Source: Vibrio vulnificus NBRC 15645 = ATCC 27562 (GTDB lineage: Bacteria; Pseudomonadota; Gammaproteobacteria; Enterobacterales; Vibrionaceae). From it: DNA of 64,000 bases. The notes under the pieces are model-generated. The model searched no databases. It was not told the DNA's origin and was given only the letters and a program-made list of their open reading frames with translations. The first letter of the stretch is position 1, and each line of letters opens with the position of its first letter. This document shows positions 9,583-18,739 of this stretch, piece by piece. Position numbers and translations under genes: made by a program. Where the stretch lies: NCBI RefSeq assembly GCF_002224265.1, contig NZ_CP012882.1, forward strand, positions 868,001 through 932,000. Reading direction: 5' to 3'.

Positions 9583-10929
9583 CTAAAGCAAAACCAAACT
9601 GGCTGTGCCAAGAAAGGCAAAGAAACCAACCACATCTGTGACGGTAGTGAGAATCACGGAACCAGCCAGTGCGGGATCCAGATCCAATTTGTCGAGAATG
9701 ATTGGAATCAGCACGCCAAACATCGCCGCGGTAATAATATTAACGATAATCGCTAATGCGATGGTTCCGCCAAGGAGAGGGGACTGGAACCAAAGAGCCG
9801 CAAGCCCACCGATGATGATCGCCCAAAGCAAGCCATTTATCGCACCGATGCCGAACTCGTTTTTGAACAAGGCAAAGCGGTTACCTGGTGTGATCTGATT
9901 GAGCGCCATAGCACGAACCATCAGTGTTAAGGTTTGACTACCGGCAATGCCCCCCATGGAAGCGACTATCGGCATCAACACTGCCAGCGCCACCACTTGC
10001 GCTATCACATCTTCAAACAGACCAATGGTGACAGAGGCAAGTATCGCGGTGAGCAAGTTAATCCCGAGCCATACACCGCGTTTTTTCGAACTTTTGATGA
10101 CTGGTGCGAAGAGATCGTCCCCTTCGTCCATACCCGTACCAGCCATTAAACGCGCTTCGTAAATTTCCCTTTGTGTGGTGAGGGCAAACTGCCAATCGAC
10201 CTCGCCAATCAGTGTTTGGTCTTCATCAACCACAGGAAGTGCAGGTAAGGAACTGTGCTCGACGGCTTCGACGGCTTCCGCCAGCGCCATCTTACTACTT
10301 AGCAAAATGACAGGGTCGATCACTAAATTCTTGAGTACGGTATGGCCTTCGCTACGCAAAATTTCGTAGTAATTCACAACACCCCGAAACTGTTTCTTTT
10401 TATTGATGAGATAGACTTGCTGCGGCGTGTCAAAACTGTATTTTTCCATCAATCGTTTTGCGCGATCAACGGAGATATTAAACGGTAAGGTAATGATTTT
10501 TCGCTCAGCCCAACGGCCTAGCTCGTCATCACCGTATTTGTTCGCCAAGTCGAACAGTTCAAGTTCATCTTTTTGAATCAACGACAGTGCTTCGTTGATG
10601 ATCTCTTCAGGCAATGAATCTGCCCATTCGATCAACGAAAGGTTATCAAGTTTCGCTAAGGTGAGTTTGAGTTCTATCTCAGATAAGGCATTGATGACGG
10701 AATAGCGCGCGTCGGCACGCATATCGGTTAGCACATCAATGTGCATTTCCAATGGCAAAGCACGCCACAAGCGCACACGATCATCAACGGGTTGCGATTC
10801 TAAAATCAGTGCAATCGAGCCGGATTCGAGACCATGCTCGATGGAATCGTTGAGCAAAACGATCTGCTCAGCATCTTCTGCTTGTGCAATCTGCTCGATC
10901 AGTAAGGGTAGATCCTGATACTCGCTCAC
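9583..10929 (-). CDS. mgtE: Magnesium transporter MgtE
   Basis: This 448-residue magnesium channel of the inner membrane has the standard order: an N-terminal helical MgtE_N domain (about 1-120), a pair of CBS domains that sense cytoplasmic magnesium (about 125-255), and a C-terminal pore domain with five membrane segments, including the conserved stretch PIVASMGGIAGSQTLTLMVRA. The start is placed at GTG (first base 10929) with a GGGGGA ribosome site upstream; starting at an upstream in-frame codon at 10956 would add nine unlikely hydrophobic residues. It is a stand-alone gene; no M-box type leader is evident in the short region before it. Confidence 0.93.
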   Translation of the reverse strand: MSEYQDLPLLIEQIAQAEDAEQIVLLNDSIEHGLESGSIALILESQPVDDRVRLWRALPLEMHIDVLTDMRADARYSVINALSEIELKLTLAKLDNLSLIEWADSLPEEIINEALSLIQKDELELFDLANKYGDDELGRWAERKIITLPFNISVDRAKRLMEKYSFDTPQQVYLINKKKQFRGVVNYYEILRSEGHTVLKNLVIDPVILLSSKMALAEAVEAVEHSSLPALPVVDEDQTLIGEVDWQFALTTQREIYEARLMAGTGMDEGDDLFAPVIKSSKKRGVWLGINLLTAILASVTIGLFEDVIAQVVALAVLMPIVASMGGIAGSQTLTLMVRAMALNQITPGNRFALFKNEFGIGAINGLLWAIIIGGLAALWFQSPLLGGTIALAIIVNIITAAMFGVLIPIILDKLDLDPALAGSVILTTVTDVVGFFAFLGTASLVLL

Positions 10930-11043
10930 AAAGTATCCCCCGAAAAATAAAAACAATGAAAATTATAATGTTGGATAAGGTACTGGAAAGTGCGGGGATT
11001 TCAAAGGAGGTCGAGAAAATAAAGTGTTGAGAAGGAAAGAGGT

Positions 11044-11064
11044 AAGACCGCTCAGGGCGGTCTT
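11044..11064 (-). terminator. Terminator of the HlyD/DUF3302 unit
   Basis: An 8-bp stem AAGACCGC / GCGGTCTT with a 5-base loop lies six bases after the stop of the leftward HlyD gene. The T tract on that strand is poor, so strength is uncertain. Confidence 0.6.
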
Positions 11065-11069
11065 AATGG

Positions 11070-12293
11070 TTAGATGGAGTAGAAAAAGTACAACTGAGAC
11101 TTCATACGGATAATGATGCCGCGAATCACGTCTAAGAAAGCGAGGAAACCAATGGGTTTTTCACCGCTGACCCATGCCAAGCCCACTGAACCGACAGGCA
11201 AGTCGTAGCCTTCTGGTTCATCAATTTTTAAACGCACAAAGTGATGCTTGTTGGCGAGGTTTTTGCCTGTGGTCATGCGCACTGAGTCATCCCAACCGAG
11301 CAGGTTGCCTTGCGCTTCTCCAGTCGCCTCCACAATGCCTTCGACTTCTGCAGAGAAAATTTTTCCGGGGTAGACCGAAGATGCGAACTCCGCCATTTGT
11401 CCCGGTTTGATATTGCGAATGGCTTGGTGATTAACACGCATCAAAACGTATTTTTCGTTGGTGTACATTTGCAGCCTTGGCATCATGGAAACACGTTGCC
11501 CTTCACGCAAGATGAAGTTGGTGACAAAGCCATCGGCTGGGGCGTAAACCAAGGTGCTGTCCAGATCCCATTGCGCGCGTGCAACTTGCTCTTTCGCCTT
11601 GGCAAGATCGGCGGTGCGGGTTTCGACGGCTAACTCTGCCTTGGTAATGTCGAGTTTTGCGCGGCTTGCATCGACTTCTTTCTTCTTCAAGGACGATTGC
11701 AAGGTCGCAATGTTCTGTTTCGCCAGTTCCACCGCCGTTGTCTGCTTATCGATGTCATTCTGCGTGATGGTGTTCTTCACCACTCGGTTTTGTTCGACGT
11801 ATCGCGTTAATGTTTTGGCTTGCAACTGATGATCGGCTTTCGCTGCTGCCAACTGACTTTTTGATGTTTCTAGGTCTTGCAACGCCGCCTCATAGCTCGC
11901 CTGAGCAATGGCGATGTCTTCTTGTGCGACTTTGAGAGCCACTTGCGCAGCTTGGCTTGTCACTTGGGCTTGGTTGAGCGCAATTTGATAGGGCGTGTCA
12001 TCCAGTTGGTAAATGAGCTGACCTTTACTGATCTCTTGATTGGGCGAAATGTAGATTTGTTCAACTTTACCGTTGACGTTGCTGGAGTCTGGGCGCAATT
12101 GTATGTGTGGCGATTGCACCACCGAGCCGCCAGAAATGTCCATTGGCGTGAAATTGATCAATCCAACCCAAACAAACATCAACCAAGAAGCCCCCCCTAG
12201 GTACGCAAACGACTTGGTCGCTTTGTTCCAAGGCATACCCACCATGCGCAGCAAATAGATGAACAGCGCCCATACCGCTAAACCTTCAATCAT
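11070..12293 (-). CDS. HlyD/EmrA-family membrane fusion protein (YibH-like)
   Basis: This is a 407-residue periplasmic adaptor anchored by one N-terminal membrane segment (about residues 31-52). A biotinyl-lipoyl-like half (HIQLRPDSSNVNGKVEQIYISPNQEISKGQLIYQLD region) is followed by a long coiled-coil hairpin rich in Ala, Lys and Gln (about 90-230), then the second lipoyl half and a beta-barrel domain. Such proteins join inner-membrane exporters to the outer membrane. Here the only partner is a DUF3302 membrane protein that overlaps its start by 4 bases (ATGA), the same arrangement as E. coli yibI-yibH and yiaW-yiaV. The exported substrate is unknown. Confidence 0.88.
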   Translation of the reverse strand: MIEGLAVWALFIYLLRMVGMPWNKATKSFAYLGGASWLMFVWVGLINFTPMDISGGSVVQSPHIQLRPDSSNVNGKVEQIYISPNQEISKGQLIYQLDDTPYQIALNQAQVTSQAAQVALKVAQEDIAIAQASYEAALQDLETSKSQLAAAKADHQLQAKTLTRYVEQNRVVKNTITQNDIDKQTTAVELAKQNIATLQSSLKKKEVDASRAKLDITKAELAVETRTADLAKAKEQVARAQWDLDSTLVYAPADGFVTNFILREGQRVSMMPRLQMYTNEKYVLMRVNHQAIRNIKPGQMAEFASSVYPGKIFSAEVEGIVEATGEAQGNLLGWDDSVRMTTGKNLANKHHFVRLKIDEPEGYDLPVGSVGLAWVSGEKPIGFLAFLDVIRGIIIRMKSQLYFFYSI

Positions 12294-12619
12294 TGTGCGT
12301 TCTCCTGTTGCTGGGCGTCCGTTTCGGGTGTGCCTTTCCAGGTATCACGTAAATGAATGATCGCTTTGTCCATGTCGACGAAAGCAAGGATGACAGCCAA
12401 TACCCATACCCAATGCCATAAAAATCCAATCCAGGTAAGGGCGGTAATGAGGCCAATTTGATGATGATCTTTGCTGTGTGCTTTGTTGATCGGAAGCTCG
12501 TGAATCTTCCAAAAGCCAAATCCTGCTGCCGCAACACTCGCGACCAATACGACGGTTGCCATCACATGTAAGGCAGTATCCGCGCCTGTTCCAACAAAAG
12601 GGACACTAAGTAGACTCAT
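12290..12619 (-). CDS. DUF3302 inner-membrane protein (YibI/YiaW-like)
   Basis: This is a small membrane protein of 109 residues with two hydrophobic segments, at about 19-40 and 57-82, and an acidic, Gln-rich cytoplasmic tail. It precedes the HlyD-type gene in a leftward pair with translational coupling (4-base overlap). Pairs of DUF3302 and HlyD proteins recur in enterobacteria and vibrios, so the two probably act as one envelope complex. No enzymatic motif is seen. Confidence 0.85.
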   Translation of the reverse strand: MSLLSVPFVGTGADTALHVMATVVLVASVAAAGFGFWKIHELPINKAHSKDHHQIGLITALTWIGFLWHWVWVLAVILAFVDMDKAIIHLRDTWKGTPETDAQQQENAQ

Positions 12620-12725
12620 TCATTTCTCCTTTAATCTTTTCGCGTCATTGTGATCAGGATTTGAAAGTCGTCTTTCTTTGTGACAGATTAATTCAAAATT
12701 TAGCTCTAATTGACGTGATCTGTTT

Positions 12726-13736
12726 ATGGATATCAAATCTGTGCGCTTCATCCGCGCCATTTCTATAGTGAATCTCTACTTCAATGCGAAGCAGATGTAT
12801 GGCTTGGACAACGAGCAACTGGTCATTCCGCACTCTGTGTTTAAGCAACCGATGAACCTGATCCCGCTTTCTGAAGTGAACCGGATGTACGCCCAGTTGG
12901 AGCAGGTGACCGAACCCGATTTCATTCTTAATTTGACCAGTGGAGTGGACATAGCAAAATTTGGTGCGGTAGGGCGTTGGCTTTTTTCGGGGCATGATCT
13001 CTCCACAACCATCCGCCGCATCAACTATGGCGTTAGCTGCCTGCAATCGGGGGCGTTTTTGGCGGGAGCGCAGATTGGCGCCATCCTCAAATGGACTTAC
13101 GACAATCCTTTTATTCACTCCGATGTGAAAGTTCACGATAGTATTCGCACCGCAGTGTTTATGACCAAAGTATTGCGTGAATATCTTGGCGAAGACTTTT
13201 GCCCAAAACGGGTGATGATTTCAGGCTCACGACAAAATCGTCAGCGTTATCAAGATTTTTTTGGTTGTGAAATCGGTTGGAATCACAAGCGCACGGAAGT
13301 TTGGATTCATTCTGACGAGCGTTTGGCCGTTAGGCAGAAAAAAACAATAGCCAACAAGCGGCTGGCAATGAACTTTGCTGATCTGGATGATTTACTCAAC
13401 ATGCCAGTACCTGACGATGAGCTAAAATCGATTTACGAGCTGGTCAACTACAGCTGTCATTATGGTTTACCAACGCTCAATCGAGTTGCGGAACTGATAT
13501 CTATGTCAGAACAGCAACTGCAGCGGCGATTGCATGCACTAGGGCTAAATTTTTCGACGGTTTGTGGATATGTTCTTAGTAACCAAGCGGTCAATGCGCT
13601 CACTCAAGGGGTTACCATTGAGGACGTTTCTCGGCGATTAGGTTATACCAATATCGCCAGCTTCAACCGCATGTTTAAGAAACATCGTGGAGTGACGCCC
13701 AAAGAATATCTGCAGCGTTTCCACGATGTTCGTTAG
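12726..13736 (+). CDS. AraC-family regulator with N-terminal arabinose-binding-type domain
   Basis: This 336-residue transcription factor has an N-terminal ligand domain of the PF12625 (Arabinose_bd) type, residues about 20-200, and a C-terminal AraC helix-turn-helix domain of about 95 residues (LPTLNRVAELISMSEQQLQRRLHALG, then IEDVSRRLGYTNIASFNRMFKKHRGVTPKEY). It is divergent from the DUF3302-HlyD pair with about 105 bases between starts, so that pair is the likeliest target. Its stop overlaps the stop of the converging PNPOx-fold gene by 4 bases. The ligand is unknown; relatives respond to fatty acids, ornithine-type compounds and others. Confidence 0.87.
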   Translation: MDIKSVRFIRAISIVNLYFNAKQMYGLDNEQLVIPHSVFKQPMNLIPLSEVNRMYAQLEQVTEPDFILNLTSGVDIAKFGAVGRWLFSGHDLSTTIRRINYGVSCLQSGAFLAGAQIGAILKWTYDNPFIHSDVKVHDSIRTAVFMTKVLREYLGEDFCPKRVMISGSRQNRQRYQDFFGCEIGWNHKRTEVWIHSDERLAVRQKKTIANKRLAMNFADLDDLLNMPVPDDELKSIYELVNYSCHYGLPTLNRVAELISMSEQQLQRRLHALGLNFSTVCGYVLSNQAVNALTQGVTIEDVSRRLGYTNIASFNRMFKKHRGVTPKEYLQRFHDVR

Positions 13737-14404
13737 TCGTTCAACGGGGTAGAAAACCATCGTTTCCCATACGCTGATGCGTAATTTGGTTGTGGAATTA
13801 GGCCCTCTTGTTCATCCACACCCACTAATGGCCCCACAACGGTTCGATAGGGTAAGATACCCGCCCAAACGGGGCGATCGAGATCGCTGCTATCGTCATT
13901 GACACCAAATGCACTGATTTTCACCGACGCTTCTTCCAATCCGATGGCGAGCAGCTCGGTGGCATTAAGCTCTTTTTCGTTACTTAAGCGAACCTGCTCG
14001 GTGCGACCGGGGGCAATCTGCTCAATAAAATGATTCAACAAGCGATCCTTTTCTGTATTCTCTTCTATCACGTTAAATTGACCAAAAACCACCGCGCTTC
14101 GGTAGTGCGCACTGTGGTGAAAGGCAGAGCGTGCCAACACCCAGCCATCGAATAATGTAAAGGTGAGGCAGGTGTTTTGCCCTGATTTCAGTGCTTTGAT
14201 TAAGCGGCTGTTCCGTGCGCCGTGAATATAGACTTGATTGTCGACACGCCAAGCAAGCATCGGGATGACAATGGGTCCCGAGGCATCCGAAATGGCGATG
14301 TGAGCGATCAAGCTTTCATCAATGATCCGATGTAACTGCTCGACGTCGTGCACTGCTTTACGTGCCGCTTTTTTAATTTGAGTCCTGTCCGTTGCTGACA
14401 ACAT
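13733..14404 (-). CDS. Pyridoxamine 5'-phosphate oxidase-fold flavoprotein
   Basis: This protein of 223 residues has the split-barrel PNPOx fold, suggested by ISDASGPIVIPMLAWRVDNQVYIHGARNSRLIKAL near the N terminus. Family members bind FMN (or F420) and act as small flavin reductases or oxidases; a role in B6 metabolism is not proven. It is divergent from a MocR regulator with clear shared operator-like repeats between them, and MocR proteins commonly control vitamin B6 or amine genes. A GGGAGAG ribosome site lies just before the ATG. The exact substrate is unknown. Confidence 0.82.
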   Translation of the reverse strand: MLSATDRTQIKKAARKAVHDVEQLHRIIDESLIAHIAISDASGPIVIPMLAWRVDNQVYIHGARNSRLIKALKSGQNTCLTFTLFDGWVLARSAFHHSAHYRSAVVFGQFNVIEENTEKDRLLNHFIEQIAPGRTEQVRLSNEKELNATELLAIGLEEASVKISAFGVNDDSSDLDRPVWAGILPYRTVVGPLVGVDEQEGLIPQPNYASAYGKRWFSTPLND

Positions 14405-14461
14405 ACTTCTCTCCCTTTAGTGCTCGTGCGAAGTGCTTAGATGACAAGCACAATAAATACA

Positions 14462-14510
14462 AATTGGTCTAGCTATAAGGTCCAATTTTGATTTATGTTT
14501 AGATCCAATT
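14462..14510. promoter_or_regulatory. Candidate MocR operator with inverted and direct repeats
   Basis: Three copies of an AATTGG/CCAATT element occur: AATTGGTCT at 14462, AGGTCCAATT at 14478-14487 and AGATCCAATT at 14501-14510. The last two are direct repeats 23 bases apart, and the first forms an inverted repeat with the second. Direct repeats of this spacing, sometimes with an inverted one, are characteristic of MocR proteins such as PdxR and GabR. Confidence 0.6.
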
Positions 14511-14526
14511 GGAAAAGGGACTGACC

Positions 14527-15984
14527 ATGCTACCGATTGAAATCGGCGATCTGACACTGACGCCAAAAACAGGAGTGTTACAGCAAGATCTTTACGACGC
14601 CATTCGAGAAAAAATCACGCGTGGGCTTTGGAATAAGCAGGGGCGCTTGCCTGCCACGCGTAAGTTAGCTCAGGCGCTCAATGTGAGCCGCAACACCGTC
14701 ATCGCGGCGTACGAGCAACTCAGTGCGGAGGGTTACATTGAAAGCCGAGCTGGTTCGGGCTACTACGTCGCGGTTGAGTTACCAGAGCACTATCTGGGAG
14801 AGATGGCGATTTCGCCAGCTCAAGAAAAGAGCATTGCGGAATTCACAGCAGAACTTGAACCCATCAAGATCAACCGAGCTTTTGCGCCCGGCGCGCCGGA
14901 TCTGGAAAAATTCCCGCTGCCTGAATGGCAAAAATATCTACAACGCCAACATTCGCGGCGCACCATCTTAGGCAATCAAATCGTCAAAGGGGATTACGCC
15001 CTCAGGTGCGCCTTGGTGGATTACTTGGCGTCGAGTCGCTCTGTTCAATGCCAAGCGGAGCAAATCATCATTACCTCTGGCGCGCAGCAGGCACTAACCA
15101 TTGCTATGATGTGCGCAAAAGAAGCAAGCGATCGACTGTTAATGGAGCAACCGGGTTACAGTCAAATACGCAAAGTGGCCTGTTTATTGGGTATGCCGAT
15201 GGAGCCCCTTAACGTCGCAGTGAGAAGCGGCATTGATGTTGCCGATGTGCTCGCTTCTGAGTGTCGTTTTGTCTACCTGACGCCGAGCAATCAATACCCG
15301 ATGGGCACCACCTTAAGCACCGAGCAGAGAGTGCAAATCATTGAGTGGGCCCGAGTGAAACAGCGCTGGATTATTGAAGATGACTATGACAGCGAATTCC
15401 AGTTTGCGCATCGACCATATACCAGTTTGCAAGGGCTAGCCAGCCAAATTGGCGCCAGTGATCGCGTTATGTATATTGGTTCATTTAGCAAGATCATGTT
15501 TAACGGTTTGCGACTTGGCTACCTTGTCTTGCCCCCTGAGCTGGTGGATAGGGGCTGTGAAATCAAAGATGCCTTGAGTGGCGATTCGCCTACCCATACT
15601 CAGGCTGCGTTGGCGGAATTTATCGCCGATGGCGCGTTAATGCGTCATATCCGTAAGATGCGTCGCCTCTATGCACAGAAGTACCAAACGATGGTGACGA
15701 GCATTGAACGCCATTTTGCTCAGCGCTTGGAAGTGATCAGCCAAGCCGCAGGGTTGCATGTGACCGTACGTTGGTTCGAAGGGCCTTCGGAGCAACAGTG
15801 GGCCGCCGCAGGTTTAAAGCAAGGCATTGTGATTCGTCCTTTAAGCTATTATGAAAGTGAAGCCTGCGCGCCACGAGATTGGCAGGGCGCGGTATTAGGA
15901 TTCGGTAATGTGGCAGAGGAAGAGATTGACGCCAAGCTCGCTCTACTGGCAAGCTTGTTTAAGCAAATATCGTCCCATCAATAA
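14527..15984 (+). CDS. MocR-family (GntR-HTH + aminotransferase-like) regulator
   Basis: This regulator has 485 residues. Residues about 15-85 form a GntR winged helix (KLAQALNVSRNTVIAAYEQLSAEGYI), and the remainder is a fold-type I aminotransferase-like domain with the PLP-binding Lys322 in SFSKIMFNGLRLGY and the conserved Asp-Tyr pair in IIEDDYDSEF. MocR proteins sense PLP or amine adducts and regulate a neighbouring divergent gene, here the PNPOx-fold protein. The start at ATG 14527 is preceded by AAGGGAC. A glutamine amidotransferase gene follows 12 bases later and may be co-transcribed. Confidence 0.9.
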   Translation: MLPIEIGDLTLTPKTGVLQQDLYDAIREKITRGLWNKQGRLPATRKLAQALNVSRNTVIAAYEQLSAEGYIESRAGSGYYVAVELPEHYLGEMAISPAQEKSIAEFTAELEPIKINRAFAPGAPDLEKFPLPEWQKYLQRQHSRRTILGNQIVKGDYALRCALVDYLASSRSVQCQAEQIIITSGAQQALTIAMMCAKEASDRLLMEQPGYSQIRKVACLLGMPMEPLNVAVRSGIDVADVLASECRFVYLTPSNQYPMGTTLSTEQRVQIIEWARVKQRWIIEDDYDSEFQFAHRPYTSLQGLASQIGASDRVMYIGSFSKIMFNGLRLGYLVLPPELVDRGCEIKDALSGDSPTHTQAALAEFIADGALMRHIRKMRRLYAQKYQTMVTSIERHFAQRLEVISQAAGLHVTVRWFEGPSEQQWAAAGLKQGIVIRPLSYYESEACAPRDWQGAVLGFGNVAEEEIDAKLALLASLFKQISSHQ

Positions 15985-15996
15985 GGAAGCAAATCT

Positions 15997-16758
15997 ATGT
16001 GTCGCTGGTTGGCCTACCAAGGAGAGCCTATCTATCTCGACAAACTGGTTTATGAGCCAGAACATTCATTAGTGCATCAGAGCCTTGAAGCGAGAAAAGC
16101 GGTGACCCGCGTCAATGCCGATGGTTTTGGTTTAGGTTGGTATACCGAGCGGGCAACGCCAGGGCAATTTCATGAGGTGCTTCCCGCTTGGGGGGACGAA
16201 AATCTGCGTTCATTAGCGCATCACATTCGCTCTCATCGCTTTATGGCTCACGTTCGTTCATCGACGGGCACTTCGGTATCACGTTCTAACTGCCACCCAT
16301 TCATCCTTGAGCAATGGATGTTTTTACACAATGGTCAGATAGGTCAGTTTGCCGCGGTGAAGTTTGCTTTAGAGCGATTACTGCCCGAAGCGATTTACCT
16401 CAAACGTCGCGGTACCACAGACAGCGAGCTGATCTTTTTGTTGATGATGAAAAATGGGCTTCAGCATGATCCCTTAAACGCCATTCGACAGACGATTGAC
16501 GAAGTGAACCAAATCATGCAGGAAAAAGCGATCACGGAGCCGTTTAAAGCGTCGATGTGCATCTCAAACGGTGACGAGTTTTGGGTCGTGAGATACGCCT
16601 CGGCAGGCGACCCGCCAACGGTGTTTATTCAAGATTGCCAAGATTCGATCATCCTCGCGTCGGAACCGTTGGACGGTCAGTGCCGTTGGCAAGTGGTTGC
16701 GCCCCAAACCATCACCCACATTCAAGGTAGCGCGGTGACTAGCTATCCGGTCGCGTAA
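15997..16758 (+). CDS. Class II glutamine amidotransferase (YafJ-like)
   Basis: This 253-residue protein has an N-terminal nucleophile hydrolase fold. Removal of the initiator Met exposes the catalytic Cys2 (MCRWLAYQG), and downstream motifs RVNADGFGLGWY, HVRSSTG, NCHPF and FLHNGQI form the glutaminase site of class II enzymes. It is a stand-alone glutaminase domain of the YafJ/EgtC type, so the acceptor of the ammonia, or a peptide-type hydrolase role, is not determined. It follows the MocR gene closely, suggesting one rightward unit. Confidence 0.88.
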   Translation: MCRWLAYQGEPIYLDKLVYEPEHSLVHQSLEARKAVTRVNADGFGLGWYTERATPGQFHEVLPAWGDENLRSLAHHIRSHRFMAHVRSSTGTSVSRSNCHPFILEQWMFLHNGQIGQFAAVKFALERLLPEAIYLKRRGTTDSELIFLLMMKNGLQHDPLNAIRQTIDEVNQIMQEKAITEPFKASMCISNGDEFWVVRYASAGDPPTVFIQDCQDSIILASEPLDGQCRWQVVAPQTITHIQGSAVTSYPVA

Positions 16759-16771
16759 CTTATTGGCTGAG

Positions 16772-18025
16772 TTAAACCGACTCAGCCTTGTTCATTTGCT
16801 TTTTCGCTTGCAGAAAAAACAGAGCAAAAACGCTCAGTGCATACAGCATTGACCAACCAAGACAAACAAACACCAAGGAGCAGAGTATCAATGAGACGCC
16901 TGCAAGCCACTTCGCATGGCCATTCAGCAGTTTGAAGGCGGCCAGCATAGCAAGCAGATAGACTAAGACAAAAACGCTATTGGCCAATTTAAGGAAAAAC
17001 TCTAAATCGAGCCCAGAGATTTCGCCAACAAGACAGGCGAGTGCCAAAACCAACCCCACCACTAAGGCTGCGTTGATGGGCACGCCGCGACGGGAAATTT
17101 TTGCCATTTTTCCACTTGGATTATGTTCTCTTGCTTGCGCCCAGATCATGCGTGAGAGGCTCTGGGTATAGAGATTGATGCTGGCAAAACAGGCGGAAAA
17201 GCCAATCACGCTGATCAGTGTTTTGACTTGCGTACCAAACAGTTGCTCACTTAGCCAAGGGATCGAAGCACTGTCAAACTCAGCACTACCGTAAGCGCCA
17301 AATTTGAGTATCACCACCGAACAAGCCCAGTACGTCACACCCGCGACAAAACAACCAATGACGATGGCGATGGGAAAATCGCGTTGTGGATTTTTAAACT
17401 CTTCCCCCATATGAGCAAAGGCTTCGATGCCGACAAAGCACCAAAACATCACCGCCAGTGCTGCGCTAATAGGCAGGAGCGAGTCACTGGTAAGAATGGG
17501 CATGTGCAAATCCTCGATACTGACTTCCCCGCGCTATAAGAAAGCGCCAACAAGCGCGAAAATAGCCAGAGCAATCAGCGTTTGTAAGTGTCCGGAAGAG
17601 CGTGCGCCGAGCAAGTTGACCGCCACTAATAACGAGACGGTGATCAACTGAGCCATCAAGGCGTGATTGAGTGCGCTAGGCAGTAACTGCTGCAAAAAGC
17701 CAGCGGCGAGCGCAATCGCAGCGGGAACCCCGACGGGAATCACCGAGACAAACAGCCATGCCACCGCGCTTTCTAGGCGTTTATCAAACGCTTGGCGAAC
17801 AAAATAAGCTGTACCACCGGCGTTGGGGTAGCGCTTGCCAAGTTGAGCAAAGGTGAGGGCCACTGGGCAAATAAGCACAAACAGAAACAACCAAGCCCAG
17901 AGGGAATATTGACCGGCAATACTGGCGGCGATGGCGGGGATCATAAACAATCCGGTTCCCATCAAGGTGGTGGATAACTGGCCAATTCCTGACAACAGTG
18001 TAATTTCTTGTTTGAGTTCACTCAT
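16772..18025 (-). pseudogene. yjeH: yjeH-like amino-acid exporter (APC family), interrupted by an in-frame amber codon
   Basis: The reading frame encodes an about 417-residue APC permease resembling E. coli YjeH, an exporter of methionine and branched-chain amino acids. It begins MSELKQEITLLSGIGQLSTT at ATG 18025 (GGGAG upstream). Codon 164 is TAG (17534-17536), in the same frame, directly after GAFL and before RGEVSIED, between membrane segments. Reading resumes without any frameshift to the normal end. A single G-to-A change from TGG would create this stop, and Trp is plausible there. The gene is divergent from an Lrp-type regulator. Either the gene is dead, the base is a sequencing error, or the codon is suppressed. 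Confidence 0.88.
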
Positions 18026-18280
18026 GACACGCTCCCTGTGCCGCTTCCATAGAAAATGAATAATTATGGAAATGGAAGCGCTAACCAAGCATATCGACTT
18101 TTGCAGAAAATGGCAGCTAGCAAAGTGATGTTGCGCACCGACATTTTGACGCTTTTGTTGCCAATTGCCGTCAAAGTGGCGGTTCGGGCAAATAGAGCCA
18201 AGTGGATTTTCACTGCTTCACTAATTGAGCGTTGTGAGTAGAATGGGAGAGAGATTAGGGATGCTAACCACAGAGAAGAA

Positions 18281-18739
18281 ATGGATAAATTTGATAAACA
18301 GCTCCTCACCATACTGAGAAACGATGCACGTAGCTCTGTGACTGACATGGCGAAGGCGGTCAATCTGTCGCGTTCTGCCGTGACGGCCAGAATCAAAAAG
18401 TTGGAAAGTGATGGGGTGATCTTGGGCTACCACGCCGATATCGCGCAGGAGAAGGCCAGCGAAAAAATTGCCGCCTATCTGGCGTTGAAGTTTGATACTT
18501 CGGCTTCGAGCCATCATTGCGAAGCGTATGCCAAGGAAATTTATCTTATCGATGGGGTGAAGTGGTGCCACGCGATCAGTGGTGAAACGGATATGATGCT
18601 CTATGTGGAGGTGACGACCATGACACGGTTGAACCAGATCAGAGAGCAGTTACAAGCCTTCCCAGAACTGAAACACGTTATTACTCATACGGTACTGACG
18701 GAGTTCTTTAATACCACCAAAGTGTCTGATTATGCTTAA
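18281..18739 (+). CDS. Lrp/AsnC-family transcriptional regulator
   Basis: This 152-residue regulator has an N-terminal helix-turn-helix (SVTDMAKAVNLSRSAVTARIKKLESDGVI) and a C-terminal RAM/ligand-binding domain. Its length is standard for the family. It is divergent from the broken yjeH-like exporter, and Lrp-type proteins often control a neighbouring amino-acid exporter, so that is the probable target. Its stop overlaps the start of the following LysR gene by 8 bases, indicating co-transcription. Confidence 0.9.
   Translation: MDKFDKQLLTILRNDARSSVTDMAKAVNLSRSAVTARIKKLESDGVILGYHADIAQEKASEKIAAYLALKFDTSASSHHCEAYAKEIYLIDGVKWCHAISGETDMMLYVEVTTMTRLNQIREQLQAFPELKHVITHTVLTEFFNTTKVSDYA

Noticed and set aside
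16772..18088. Two separate permease genes
   Set aside because: The halves are in the same frame, separated by a single stop codon, and together form one standard-length APC transporter.
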